In this document: in pieces, positions 8,505 through 16,919 of the stretch
How the letters are laid out: each line of letters begins with the position of its first letter
Numbering within the stretch: the first letter of the stretch is position 1
NCBI GenBank assembly: GCA_902521795.1
Contig: CABYSX010000001.1
Coordinates: forward strand, 62,001 to 126,000
Length of the DNA stretch: 64,000 nt
Origin: an uncultured Alphaproteobacteria bacterium
Lineage (GTDB): Bacteria > Pseudomonadota > Alphaproteobacteria > HIMB59
Reading direction: 5' to 3'
Notes under the pieces: generated by a model
The model's database searches: none
Seen by the model: the letters and a program-made list of their open reading frames with translations, nothing else
Told to the model about the DNA's origin: nothing
Made by a program: the position numbers and the translations under genes

Positions 8505-9587
8505 ATGAGCATTAAAACTACAACTATTGGAGCTTATCCAAAACCTAATTACACCCCTATAAGAGATTGGTTTCTTCAAGATAAATCTGACGAAGAAAAA
8601 AAACAATCCAAGGGATTGTTATCCAATTGGGATCCCAAAAGTGAAGACCATAAAGTATATGAAGAGAAAGATGAGGAAAAAGAAAAACTATTCTTAAAAG
8701 CTATTGAAGAAGTAATTCTTGATCAGACAAGTAGCGGAATAGATATCCCCACAGATGGTGAAGTAAGGCGAGAAAATTATATTTTTTATCAATTGAGATT
8801 TTTTAATGGGGTAAGCTTTGAACAATTAACGACTAAATCAGTTAGGAAAGGAGCTTTTGAAGCAACACTCCCAACAATTACAAGTAAAGTTTCAAATAAA
8901 TCATTACGATTAGTAGATGATTGGAAATCTGCACAGCAGTTTACTAATAACCCAGTGAAAATAACTATACCTGGTCCTATGACAATAACTGACTCCATTG
9001 CAGATGATTATTATAATGATCCCAAAAAAATGGGTTATGATCTAGCTTTATGTATTAGTAATGAAGTTAAGGCTCTATCCGAAGCTGGTTGTCAATACAT
9101 TCAAATTGATGAGCCAGTGTTCGCCAGAAAACCAGAAGAAACACACGATTATGGTATGGAAAACTTAGAAAGAGCAATGCATGGAATACTAAAAGAAACT
9201 CAAAAAGCTTGTCATATTTGCTGCGGTTATCCTAACTCGCTTGACTCAGAACACTACAAAAAAGCAGACCTAGATGCATATGATAAAATTGCTGACTTAG
9301 TTGAAGACTCTAGTATAGACGAAGTTTCTTTGGAAGACTCTCACCGACCTTTAGATTTAAAATTATTAGAAAAATTAAAAAAAACTAAAGTTATTATGGG
9401 TCTGATTGATGTAGCAAAAAGTCGTATGGAGAGTGTTGAGGAAATTCAAAAAAGGATCAGGGAAGTTCTTGAGCATATTGATGAGGAAAGATTAATTGCT
9501 GCTCCTGATTGTGGTCTAGGGTTTTTTGATAGAAATCAAGCAAAACAAAAAATGCAAATTCTCTCAAAAGCTGTTAAAAATCTCTAA
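8505..9587 (+). CDS. Core MetE-like cobalamin-independent methyltransferase
   Basis: A 360-residue protein matching the catalytic C-terminal barrel of MetE and lacking the N-terminal duplicated half. The zinc ligands are in place: His and Cys in CHICCGY, Glu in SLEDSH and Cys in APDCGLG, plus the conserved IQIDEP. Such core MetE proteins usually methylate homocysteine, but the methyl donor may differ from the polyglutamyl folate used by full-length MetE. The start lies right against the preceding terminator with no visible ribosome site, although the N-terminus (TTIGAYPKP) looks correct. The iron alcohol dehydrogenase follows after 5 bases. A role with phosphonates or with DMSP-derived methyl groups would be speculation. 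Confidence 0.8.
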   Translation: MSIKTTTIGAYPKPNYTPIRDWFLQDKSDEEKKQSKGLLSNWDPKSEDHKVYEEKDEEKEKLFLKAIEEVILDQTSSGIDIPTDGEVRRENYIFYQLRFFNGVSFEQLTTKSVRKGAFEATLPTITSKVSNKSLRLVDDWKSAQQFTNNPVKITIPGPMTITDSIADDYYNDPKKMGYDLALCISNEVKALSEAGCQYIQIDEPVFARKPEETHDYGMENLERAMHGILKETQKACHICCGYPNSLDSEHYKKADLDAYDKIADLVEDSSIDEVSLEDSHRPLDLKLLEKLKKTKVIMGLIDVAKSRMESVEEIQKRIREVLEHIDEERLIAAPDCGLGFFDRNQAKQKMQILSKAVKNL

Positions 9588-9592
9588 GTCTT

Positions 9593-10705
9593 ATGTGGGA
9601 ATACTATAATCCAGTAAATGTTATTTTTGGTTCGGAAAAATTTAATGAAATTGAACATATAATAAGTAATCGAAAGTACATTCTTGTTACCCATCCTGAT
9701 GATAACTTTGATACGTATAGAGAGTTTTTTAACAATTTATCAAATAAGCCTCTAGAAATCTTTGATGATGTTCAACCAAATCCAGACTATCAAGATTTAA
9801 TTTCTGCAGGGGAAAAATTTTCAAAAATAGAAAGTCAAATTGATACAGTTGTTGCTCTTGGAGGCGGCTCTGTCATGGATACGGCCAAATTACTTGCGGC
9901 TTTTAAAGGTGAGAATAAATATTTAAATGATTTTGTAAGAAATAAAAAATCAGCTTACGTTCAAGATCCAAAAAAAATTATAGCTATACCTACTACTTCG
10001 GGCACATCGAGTGAACTTACGTGCTGGGCTACAGTCTGGGATAAAGAGTATAAAAGTAAATTTTCATTAGCAGATAAATCTTTATATCCTGAAATATCAG
10101 TTATTGACCCTAAGTTAATGATCAACAAGCCAAAAAATCTGACTATTTCTACTGGTCTTGATGCATTGTCCCACTCCTTAGAAAGCATTTGGAATGTAAA
10201 CTCAAATCCGATTTCAACATTTCATGGAATTGCAGGTGCTCAAACCGTGATCGATACACTTCCAAAACTTGTAAATGATTTAAAAAACATAGAGTTGAGA
10301 ACTTTAATGGCTAAAGCTTGTGTTCATGCAGGTCTAGCTTTTTCAAATACTAAAACTGCAATAGCACATAATATTTCATACCCGATAACAATTAATTTTA
10401 ATGTTCCACATGGAATAGCTTGTTCTTTTACTTTGCCGACAATAATGAGGAGTCTGATTGGCCAAGATGAAAAAACAGAAAAATCCCTTGAAAAAATTTA
10501 TAATGTCGATCTCATTGAGAGTTCAAAAAGACTATCTGAAACATTGAGAATTCTTGAAGCACCATTAAATTTAAATGAAATTGGAATACCAAAAATTGAA
10601 TGGGATAAATATGTTGAGGATGCTTTTCAAGGTGAAAGGGGAAAAAATTTTATTGGAAATAAAATCTCATTTGATAAAGCGTGTTCTGAGATGAATTTCT
10701 TCTAA
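9593..10705 (+). CDS. Iron-containing alcohol dehydrogenase, phosphonoacetaldehyde reductase/HEP dehydrogenase-like
   Basis: A group III Fe-dependent dehydrogenase of 370 residues. NAD binding is shown by ALGGGSVMDTAK and the TTSGTSSE loop; the metal ligands are the Asp and His of GLDALSHSLE and the two His of AIAHNIS and VPHGIA. The opening WEYYNPVNVIFG resembles enzymes that interconvert 2-hydroxyethylphosphonate and phosphonoacetaldehyde (the PhpC/HEP dehydrogenase subgroup, recalled without a search). With phnY and phnA nearby this would complete an oxidative route from hydroxyethylphosphonate to acetate and phosphate. Its 3' end overlaps trxA on the other strand by 4 bases. Substrate assignment is an inference; the family is certain. 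Confidence 0.75.
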   Translation: MWEYYNPVNVIFGSEKFNEIEHIISNRKYILVTHPDDNFDTYREFFNNLSNKPLEIFDDVQPNPDYQDLISAGEKFSKIESQIDTVVALGGGSVMDTAKLLAAFKGENKYLNDFVRNKKSAYVQDPKKIIAIPTTSGTSSELTCWATVWDKEYKSKFSLADKSLYPEISVIDPKLMINKPKNLTISTGLDALSHSLESIWNVNSNPISTFHGIAGAQTVIDTLPKLVNDLKNIELRTLMAKACVHAGLAFSNTKTAIAHNISYPITINFNVPHGIACSFTLPTIMRSLIGQDEKTEKSLEKIYNVDLIESSKRLSETLRILEAPLNLNEIGIPKIEWDKYVEDAFQGERGKNFIGNKISFDKACSEMNFF

Positions 10706-11028
10706 AGTTTACTGTTAATCCAACTTCTTAAGTCCGCTTCTGAGCCTAAGCCAATCTTTGCATCAGCCATTGATCCATCTTTAAAGAGTATCATTGTGGG
10801 TATACTCCTAATACTAAAGTTTGCTGGTGCTTGAGGATTTTCATCTATATTAATTTTTTTTATAGATATTTTATCACCCATTTCAGAGGCTAAATTATCC
10901 AAAATAGGAGCAATAGCCTTACATGGACCACACCACTCAGCCCAAAAATCTACCAAAACAGGCTTATCTTTTGATCCTTCAAGAACTTTTTGATTAAATT
11001 CATCGTCACTTATTTGTTCAACTGTCAT
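10702..11028 (-). CDS. trxA: Thioredoxin
   Basis: A 108-residue thioredoxin with the redox site WAEWCGPCK near residues 29-37, the cis-proline in RSIPTMILF and the usual length. It reduces protein disulfides in the cytoplasm and is the likely reductant for the ArsC-type arsenate reductase encoded at 54228. It is the last gene of the minus-strand run that starts with adenosine kinase, 19 bases after murU, and is convergent with the iron alcohol dehydrogenase. Confidence 0.95.
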   Translation of the reverse strand: MTVEQISDDEFNQKVLEGSKDKPVLVDFWAEWCGPCKAIAPILDNLASEMGDKISIKKINIDENPQAPANFSIRSIPTMILFKDGSMADAKIGLGSEADLRSWINSKL

Positions 11029-11047
11029 ATATTTAATATGGTTATTA

Positions 11048-11689
11048 TTATTTGTATTTCAAATACTCATCTTTAGTCCCAACATGAGCATTGATTTTAG
11101 TAGTCTCATATCCATAGATTTTTTCATTTAACGAACAATCTTTCCAAAAGTCTTGAATGTTAAAAATTTTAGGGTAAGGATGCAAAGAGTTTTTTCTAAT
11201 AATATGACAACCCTGAAATGAAGTATTGCATAGTTTTGATGGAAAGTTAATAAGCCCTTCATTATTTACTTCAAGATCAAAATTATTATTTTTAGAATTT
11301 ATAAGAAGGACACTATCAAAACTTTTATTTTCATCAAAAAATTTAATTGATTTTTCTAATTCATTTTCAAAGGACTGGTCCCATAAATTATCTGTATTTA
11401 GAATTACTGTATCGTTTGTTTGTATGTTTTTTATACCACCTCCTGTTCCTAAGATAGTTTCTTCATAAGAAATTGTAATATCAGGGTAATTTTCAGAGAT
11501 AAATCTATCTAACATATTATGTTTATAGTGGGTATTGATATAAATTTTATCAAATGACATGTTTTTAATGAGATCGATTGCATAGCTAATAAGTGTTTTA
11601 TTTTTTATTTTTAATAAGGGTTTAGGGATATCTTTGGTTAAGTTATCCATTCGCATTCCATAACCTGCAGCTAATATTAGAGCGTCCAT
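11048..11689 (-). CDS. murU: N-acetylmuramate 1-phosphate uridylyltransferase (MurU-like)
   Basis: A short sugar nucleotidyltransferase (213 residues) with the nucleotide-binding signature AAGYGMRM and KDIPKPLLKI at the N-terminus and the metal Asp in LNTDNLW. MurU uses UTP and MurNAc-1-phosphate to form UDP-MurNAc, bypassing de novo synthesis and conferring fosfomycin tolerance where studied. The adjacent AmgK-like kinase would supply MurNAc-1-phosphate, and this pairing is the main support for the assignment over other sugar-1-phosphate uridylyltransferases. The start ATG is directly adjacent to the amgK stop. Confidence 0.82.
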   Translation of the reverse strand: MDALILAAGYGMRMDNLTKDIPKPLLKIKNKTLISYAIDLIKNMSFDKIYINTHYKHNMLDRFISENYPDITISYEETILGTGGGIKNIQTNDTVILNTDNLWDQSFENELEKSIKFFDENKSFDSVLLINSKNNNFDLEVNNEGLINFPSKLCNTSFQGCHIIRKNSLHPYPKIFNIQDFWKDCSLNEKIYGYETTKINAHVGTKDEYLKYK

Positions 11690-12658
11690 TTAACTTGTTT
11701 TGTTATATATCTCCATAAATATTTCTCTTAAATCCCAAAGTCTTAAATATTCGACATGTTTAAATATTTGAGCCCATGTATTTTTTCTAAAGACTTTAAG
11801 ATATTTTGGTTTTCCAGCATTATATAGTTGCACCCAATTACCAAGAATTCTCAGATTACGTAAAAGACTAATCATATGAATGTCTGACCTAAGCTGCTTG
11901 AGATTAAGTTTCATTCTTCTTGCATAAAGCTTCAATAATTTATCTTCGACTTTGGTAGAATAAGATCTCCTAGCATCGAAAATCAATGAAGAAATATCTA
12001 ATAATGGATGGTTGTAGTGAGTATCTTGATGATCAATAACATAAACTTTTTGATTGTAATAAATTAAATTATCTAAAAAAAAATCACCGTGAGTTAAAGT
12101 TGGTTTAAATTTTCTATATTTTTCAGTACTTTTTTTCAGAGATACTTTCACAAGTTTATTGAGATAAAAACCAATTTGGATCTTGTGATCATAGTGGTCA
12201 ATAAAAGTCTCAATACCGTTCAATGCATCCTTTAGTAAATTATTTTGTGATTTTACTTGAACGCCTGAAAACTTTTTCTTGGGTTTTTGAAGATTTGTAA
12301 GAGCTATCACAGCCAATGGAAGTATTTTTTTAATTTGTGGTTTTTGGAAATATTTTGATGCATTTGCAATAGGGAAATAATCCATGATTACAAACTTATG
12401 TAAATTACTTTGGTCAATTATTTTTGGTGTATTAACATTTTGAGAAATTAAAATATCAGTTGCTTTAATATATTTTTGATAATCGCTAGGTTTATTTAAA
12501 AAAGAGAGGACAAGTAATGATTGATTTGCTGTTTTACATAATTTAAAAATTTTTTCTGATGCATCAGAATTGAAATTTAAAAAGCCCCCTATTTTAAAAT
12601 TTTTATTTTGAAGGTGGTTTTTTATTTTGATTAGATTTATTTTATTTTGTGAAGCCAT
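11690..12658 (-). CDS. amgK: Anomeric MurNAc/GlcNAc kinase (AmgK-like aminoglycoside phosphotransferase fold)
   Basis: A 322-residue kinase of the aminoglycoside phosphotransferase fold. The catalytic loop LTHGDFFLDNLIY and the metal-binding YVIDHQDTHYN are visible near residues 190-220. AmgK phosphorylates MurNAc at the anomeric position in peptidoglycan recycling. The order tsaE-amgK-murU is a common alphaproteobacterial arrangement. It overlaps tsaE by 22 bases. The protein is lysine-rich and AT-driven in composition like its neighbours. Confidence 0.8.
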   Translation of the reverse strand: MASQNKINLIKIKNHLQNKNFKIGGFLNFNSDASEKIFKLCKTANQSLLVLSFLNKPSDYQKYIKATDILISQNVNTPKIIDQSNLHKFVIMDYFPIANASKYFQKPQIKKILPLAVIALTNLQKPKKKFSGVQVKSQNNLLKDALNGIETFIDHYDHKIQIGFYLNKLVKVSLKKSTEKYRKFKPTLTHGDFFLDNLIYYNQKVYVIDHQDTHYNHPLLDISSLIFDARRSYSTKVEDKLLKLYARRMKLNLKQLRSDIHMISLLRNLRILGNWVQLYNAGKPKYLKVFRKNTWAQIFKHVEYLRLWDLREIFMEIYNKTS

Positions 12659-13086
12659 TTTTTATTACTTGATTTTATCTCTATATTTCTTTTCTCACCA
12701 GTAACAGAAATATTAATAGATAAAGCCATATGATTATATCTTTTAATAAGATTTTCTAATGGCCACTCAATAAGAACACAATTATCATTAAAATACTCAT
12801 CCAAATCTAGTTTGTTATTTTGAACTTGATAAAAATCAAAGTGAATAATATTAAACTTATTAAAATTGTAAATATGTTCTCTTTGATACGTGGGGCTCCC
12901 TTGGAAGGAAAAAGTTTTTTTTTCTGACTTGCTAATTTCACTTAAGATATATCTGATTAAAGTTGTCTTACCAGAACCGGCCTCTCCCTCAAAAAAAATA
13001 ATCTGGTTTTTAGAAATAGACCTAGATATTTTTCTAGCTAAAGGTTTTAACTCAATTTCATTTGAGACTGCAAATCTCAAACTCAA
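12637..13086 (-). CDS. tsaE: tRNA threonylcarbamoyladenosine biosynthesis ATPase
   Basis: TsaE is the P-loop ATPase that works with TsaB and TsaD to place t6A at tRNA position 37. In this 149-residue protein Walker A is EGEAGSGKTT near residues 34-43 and the Walker B-like segment is HFDFYQV, followed by CVLIEWP, all characteristic. The start is TTG directly after the metK stop, so translation is probably coupled. The other t6A genes are not in this window. Confidence 0.92.
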   Translation of the reverse strand: MSLRFAVSNEIELKPLARKISRSISKNQIIFFEGEAGSGKTTLIRYILSEISKSEKKTFSFQGSPTYQREHIYNFNKFNIIHFDFYQVQNNKLDLDEYFNDNCVLIEWPLENLIKRYNHMALSINISVTGEKRNIEIKSSNKKWLHKIK

Positions 13087-14258
13087 TTAAGCTAGCGATT
13101 TGAAATCGGACACTAAATCTAGAGCTTCCCATGAAAAAGCTCCTGAAGAGCTGTCATGTGTTCTACCAAAGTGACCGTAAGCTGCTGTTTGTTCGTAAAT
13201 TGGCTTGTTTAACTGTAATTTCTCTCTGATTCCTCTTGGAGAAAGATTCATAATGTCAGGTATCGCAGACTCAATTTTTGCTTCATCTATTTTATTAGTG
13301 CCTTGAGTGTTCACATAAATTGACAATGGTTTGGCTACACCGATTGCATAAGACAACTGTATAGTACACTGATCACATAAACCAGCAGCAACAATATTTT
13401 TGCTAAGTATCGTGAAGCATAAGCAGCAGAGCGATCGACTTTTGTGGGATCTTTTCCGGAGAAAGCCCCTCCACCGTGCGGCGCTGCACCACCATAGGTG
13501 TCGACAATAATTTTTCTTCCCGTTAAACCCGTATCACCATCTGGTCCTCCGATAACAAAATTACCTGTTGGATTTACGTAGTATTCTTTATCATCTAAAT
13601 TTTTTAATAATTCTTCAGGGATAGACTCTTTTAATGCAGGGTTTACTATTTCTTTAACATCGGCAGGAGAGAGTCCATCAGCGTGCTGGGTTGATATAAC
13701 TACAGATGTGACTGCATTTGGTTTACCATCAACGTACTTCAGAGTTACTTGGCTTTTTGAGTCAGGCTCTAATCCTTTTAAGCTACCATCTTTTCTTCCC
13801 TTGGCCATTATCTCTAAGATTTTATGAGAATAAAATATAGGTGCTGGCATCAATTCAGTTGTTTCATTACATGCATAACCAAACATTATTCCTTGGTCAC
13901 CTGCCCCTTCATCTTTATCAGAGGATGAGTCCACACCCATAGCTATGTCAGCAGATTGTCCGTGAAGAAGATATTGTATATCTGCTGTTTTCCAATGAAA
14001 GCCATCTTGCTCATAACCTATATCTTTGATGCAATCTCTTACTTTTGAAATAATTTCTTCCTTATCTTCTTGCACTGGTCCTCTTACTTCACCTGATAAA
14101 ACAACTTTATTAGTTGTAGTTAATGTTTCGCATGCAACTCTAGCAAAGGGGTCCTTTGCTATAAAATGATCAACTACAGCATCTGAAATTCGATCTGATA
14201 CCTTATCTGGGTGTCCCTCTGACACTGACTCAGAAGTAAAAATATAATCTTTTCTCAT
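13087..14258 (-). CDS. metK: S-adenosylmethionine synthetase, interrupted by a -1 frameshift
   Basis: MetK makes SAM from methionine and ATP. The first 286 codons are intact: [15 protein letters not shown] (ATP site), [30 protein letters not shown]. After YLAK the frame changes at a run of five A residues (T5 at 13397-13401 on the plus strand) and soon stops. The remaining C-terminus ([11 protein letters not shown] to SDFKSLA) continues in another frame. Inserting one A restores [22 protein letters not shown], exactly the family sequence. Because metK is essential and both parts are conserved, an assembly or homopolymer error is likeliest; true loss or slippage is less likely. It lies 2 bases after ahcY. 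Confidence 0.9.
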
Positions 14259-14260
14259 AA

Positions 14261-15541
14261 CTAGTACCTATATGTATCTTTCTTAAATGGGCCTTGCTGT
14301 TCAACACCTAAATAATCGCTTTGGTCTTTGGACATTTCAGTTAGTTTAGCTCCAACTTTTTGTAGATGGAACATAGCTACCATTTCATCCAGTTTTTTAG
14401 GCAGAACATAGACTTTATTTTCATATTTTTTATAGTTTTCCCATATTTCTATCTGGGCTAAAACCTGATTAGAAAAGGATGCACTCATCACAAAACTTGG
14501 ATGACCCGTTGCATTCCCTAAATTTACTAGTCTTCCCTTTGAGAGAATAATTAGTTTTTTTCCATCCGGAAATGTTACTTGATCAACCTGTGGTTTGATC
14601 TCTTCCCATTTGTAATTTTGTAAATCATCTATTTGAATTTCATTATCAAAGTGACCTATATTACAAACTATGGCACGATCTTTCATTTCTCTCATATGAT
14701 CTTGCGTAATAATATCTTTGTTGCCAGTAGCAGTTACAAATATATCTGCATACTTACAAGCATCATCCATGGTTACAACCTCATAACCTTCCATTGCTGC
14801 TTGAAGAGCACAAATAGGATCAACTTCCGTTACTTGAACTCTAGCACCTGCTCCCCTAAGTGATGCTGCGCTACCTTTTCCAACATCTCCAAAACCTGCC
14901 ACGACTGCAACTTTTCCAGCCATCATGACATCAGTTCCCCTTCTAATACCATCAACTAAACTTTCTTTACAACCATATAAATTGTCAAATTTACTTTTTG
15001 TAACTGAGTCGTTAACGTTAATGGCAGGTACTTGCAATGTTCCTTTAGATGCCATTTGTTCTAGACGAAGAACACCTGTAGTAGTCTCCTCGGAGAGACC
15101 TCTGACATTTTTTAAAAGCTCAGGATATTTTTCATGCATACGCAGTGTTAAGTCTCCACCATCATCTAAAATCATATTAGGTTCCCAACCATCGGCCTCG
15201 ATAGTCTGGTCGATACACCACCAAAATTCCTCTTCATTCATGCCCTTCCAAGCAAAAACAGGTGTACCACTTTCAGCAACTGCTGCTGCAGCATGATCTT
15301 GGGTTGAATAAATATTACAAGAGCTCCATCGACATTTAGCACCAAGGGCGACCAATGTCTCAATTAAAACTGCAGTTTGAATGGTCATATGTAAGCACCC
15401 CATAATGTTAGCACCAGCTAGAGGTTTTGACTCCCCATATTGCTCACGAATAGCCATTAATCCAGGCATTTCAGTCTCTGCTATTTCAATTTCTTGTCTA
15501 CCAAATGCGCTTTGAGATATATCTTTTACTTTGTAATCCAA
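14261..15541 (-). CDS. ahcY: Adenosylhomocysteinase
   Basis: AhcY hydrolyses S-adenosylhomocysteine to homocysteine and adenosine with bound NAD. The protein has 426 residues with [15 protein letters not shown] near the N-terminus, the NAD motif [10 protein letters not shown] and the C-terminal KDTYRY ending typical of the family. The start is TTG (15539-15541), supported by a strong ribosome site AAGGGGG seven bases upstream. It lies between adenosine kinase and metK, so three consecutive steps of the SAM cycle are encoded together. I found no SAM or SAH riboswitch in the 58 bases before it. Confidence 0.96.
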   Translation of the reverse strand: MDYKVKDISQSAFGRQEIEIAETEMPGLMAIREQYGESKPLAGANIMGCLHMTIQTAVLIETLVALGAKCRWSSCNIYSTQDHAAAAVAESGTPVFAWKGMNEEEFWWCIDQTIEADGWEPNMILDDGGDLTLRMHEKYPELLKNVRGLSEETTTGVLRLEQMASKGTLQVPAINVNDSVTKSKFDNLYGCKESLVDGIRRGTDVMMAGKVAVVAGFGDVGKGSAASLRGAGARVQVTEVDPICALQAAMEGYEVVTMDDACKYADIFVTATGNKDIITQDHMREMKDRAIVCNIGHFDNEIQIDDLQNYKWEEIKPQVDQVTFPDGKKLIILSKGRLVNLGNATGHPSFVMSASFSNQVLAQIEIWENYKKYENKVYVLPKKLDEMVAMFHLQKVGAKLTEMSKDQSDYLGVEQQGPFKKDTYRY

Positions 15542-15599
15542 TTTTTTTCCCCCTTATTATTTTGATAATAAAACAAATTATTATGTTTATATAGTTTTT

Positions 15600-16550
15600 T
15601 CATGCTCTTTGTATTCTTGGTCCTAATTGTTGAATGACTTGAACAGCTTTTGCATTCCCGTTTTCAAGAGACTCCTTAGCAGATTTTCCTTGAAGATAAA
15701 AATCTAAAAATCCAGCTGCAAAATTATCTCCAGCACCTGTTGTATCAACAACATTTGTTACTTTGTCAACAGGTTGGTGGCTTACTTCATCCTTATGAAA
15801 AAAGTATGCTCCATCTGCTCCAGATGTCATGACAATTTTTTTATCGAAGTTTTGAAAGAATAAACTTACATCTGCCATAATGTCAGATTGAGAAAACATC
15901 TTTGCTTCATCAAAGTTACAAAATACTAAATCAATATTTTCAATGATAAAATTTTCTAACTCCTCTCGATGCCTATCCACACAAAATGGATCTGAAAGAG
16001 ATAGGGATATTTCTATACCTTTTGATTTTGCCATATTTCCAATTTTTTGAAGAGTTTTTTTTGTTAACTCATGATCCCATAAATAAGACTCCATATAAAT
16101 ATGATCAATGTCATTAAGAATTTCTTCGCTTACTTCCTCTGGTTGGAGTTGTGAACCAATTCCTATATGTGTTGCCATTGTTCTTTCTCCATCAGGAGAG
16201 ACTAAAATATTACAACAACCCGTTGGTAATTCATTTTCTTTTAGTGATCCCTTGAAAGGTATTTTTGCTTTTTTTAAATCTTGAATGAATTCATTTCCAT
16301 ATTCATCATCATTAACTTTTCCATAAAAGCTTGCTTCATGCGAACTATAATTAAGTTCATGGACTGTATTACAAACTGAACCACCTGAAGTAATTAAAGG
16401 ATTTGCGAAATTTGATCTAATTTCTTGAATTTGAGACTCCTCAATTAATGTCATTGAACCTTTGGTTAACTTTAAATCACTTATGACATCATCTTGCACT
16501 TGGCAAATGACGTCTACCAGTGCTGTTCCTACTCCTAGAATTTTTTTCAC
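15600..16550 (-). CDS. Adenosine kinase-like PfkB family sugar kinase
   Basis: A ribokinase-family enzyme (316 residues) with the N-terminal glycine motif (TSGGSVCNTV) and the anion-hole/catalytic signature DTTGAGDNFAAGF near residues 268-280. Adjacent ahcY releases adenosine, so adenosine kinase (adenosine to AMP) is the most plausible activity and would pull the SAM cycle forward. The start is GTG at 16550 because an in-frame TGA immediately precedes it. First gene of the minus-strand run down to trxA, divergent from the ribonucleotide reductase operon. Another nucleoside or sugar kinase activity remains possible. Confidence 0.83.
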   Translation of the reverse strand: MKKILGVGTALVDVICQVQDDVISDLKLTKGSMTLIEESQIQEIRSNFANPLITSGGSVCNTVHELNYSSHEASFYGKVNDDEYGNEFIQDLKKAKIPFKGSLKENELPTGCCNILVSPDGERTMATHIGIGSQLQPEEVSEEILNDIDHIYMESYLWDHELTKKTLQKIGNMAKSKGIEISLSLSDPFCVDRHREELENFIIENIDLVFCNFDEAKMFSQSDIMADVSLFFQNFDKKIVMTSGADGAYFFHKDEVSHQPVDKVTNVVDTTGAGDNFAAGFLDFYLQGKSAKESLENGNAKAVQVIQQLGPRIQRA

Positions 16551-16825
16551 TCAATGAAAATAAGGGTTTTTGCTGAGAGGTCTATTAAAAAATGTTTAAC
16601 GAGTTATGAAACTTAAACATATTTGTGGATGACTTATTTAGTTGTATGAGACGAATCATCTAAATATTTTAAGAATTAAGACTAATCTTTGCTTATAAAT
16701 ACTATACATATTCGCTCTTAAGAAAAATTTGATAAAAACCTGTGAATATTTTAAAAATATTTGTTAATTGAATCTTTAATTTCCAATTGAATTTATTGGG
16801 TTTTCAGAATTAAATACAAAATAAA

Positions 16826-16855
16826 TTGACTATGTTTGTCTATAGATTGTATAGT
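16826..16855 (+). promoter_or_regulatory. Sigma-70-type promoter of the nrd operon
   Basis: A -35 element TTGACT (16826-16831) and a -10 element TATAGT (16850-16855) are separated by 18 bases, the best promoter match in the window. The -10 lies inside a 15-base palindrome CTATAGATTGTATAG (16840-16854). Transcription would start near 16862. Confidence 0.65.
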
Positions 16856-16868
16856 CACTAGGCAATAA

Positions 16869-16884
16869 ACACTACATCTAGTGA
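16869..16884 (+). promoter_or_regulatory. NrdR-type box upstream of nrdA
   Basis: The palindrome ACACTACATCTAGTGA matches the NrdR box consensus ACACWATATATWGTGT at 13 of 16 positions and lies just downstream of the predicted transcription start, fitting repression by NrdR. NrdR boxes normally come in pairs; only this copy is clear. The box overlaps a possible GTG start at 16881, which argues for the later ATG of nrdA. Confidence 0.65.
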
Positions 16885-16919
16885 TTATTCAAAAAAGTAT
16901 ACAGAACTTGGTAGGAAGT

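Larger units (their letters stand above)
16551..16919. other. Intergenic control region between adenosine kinase and nrdA
   Basis: The longest gene-free stretch of the window. It holds the nrd promoter (16826-16855), an NrdR-type palindrome (16869-16884) and one near-match to a DnaA box (TGTGGATGA, 16624-16632). The part 16640-16800 is AT-rich with only a short imperfect inverted repeat around 16638-16664; I see no gene or recognised riboswitch there. Confidence 0.7.

Noticed and set aside
14925..15296. A 123-codon frame antisense to ahcY
   Set aside because: Shadow of a conserved gene with no ribosome site or recognisable motifs.
15542..15599. A SAM or SAH riboswitch before ahcY-metK
   Set aside because: Only 58 AT-rich bases with no pseudoknot-like conserved core; it seems to hold just a promoter and ribosome site.
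16624..16632. TGTGGATGA as a DnaA box controlling nrd or as part of an origin
   Set aside because: A single 8-of-9 match in AT-rich DNA with no companions is likely by chance.
16838..16854. A second NrdR box at three helical turns from the clear one
   Set aside because: The palindrome matches the consensus at only about 7 of 16 positions; kept only as a palindrome over the -10 element.
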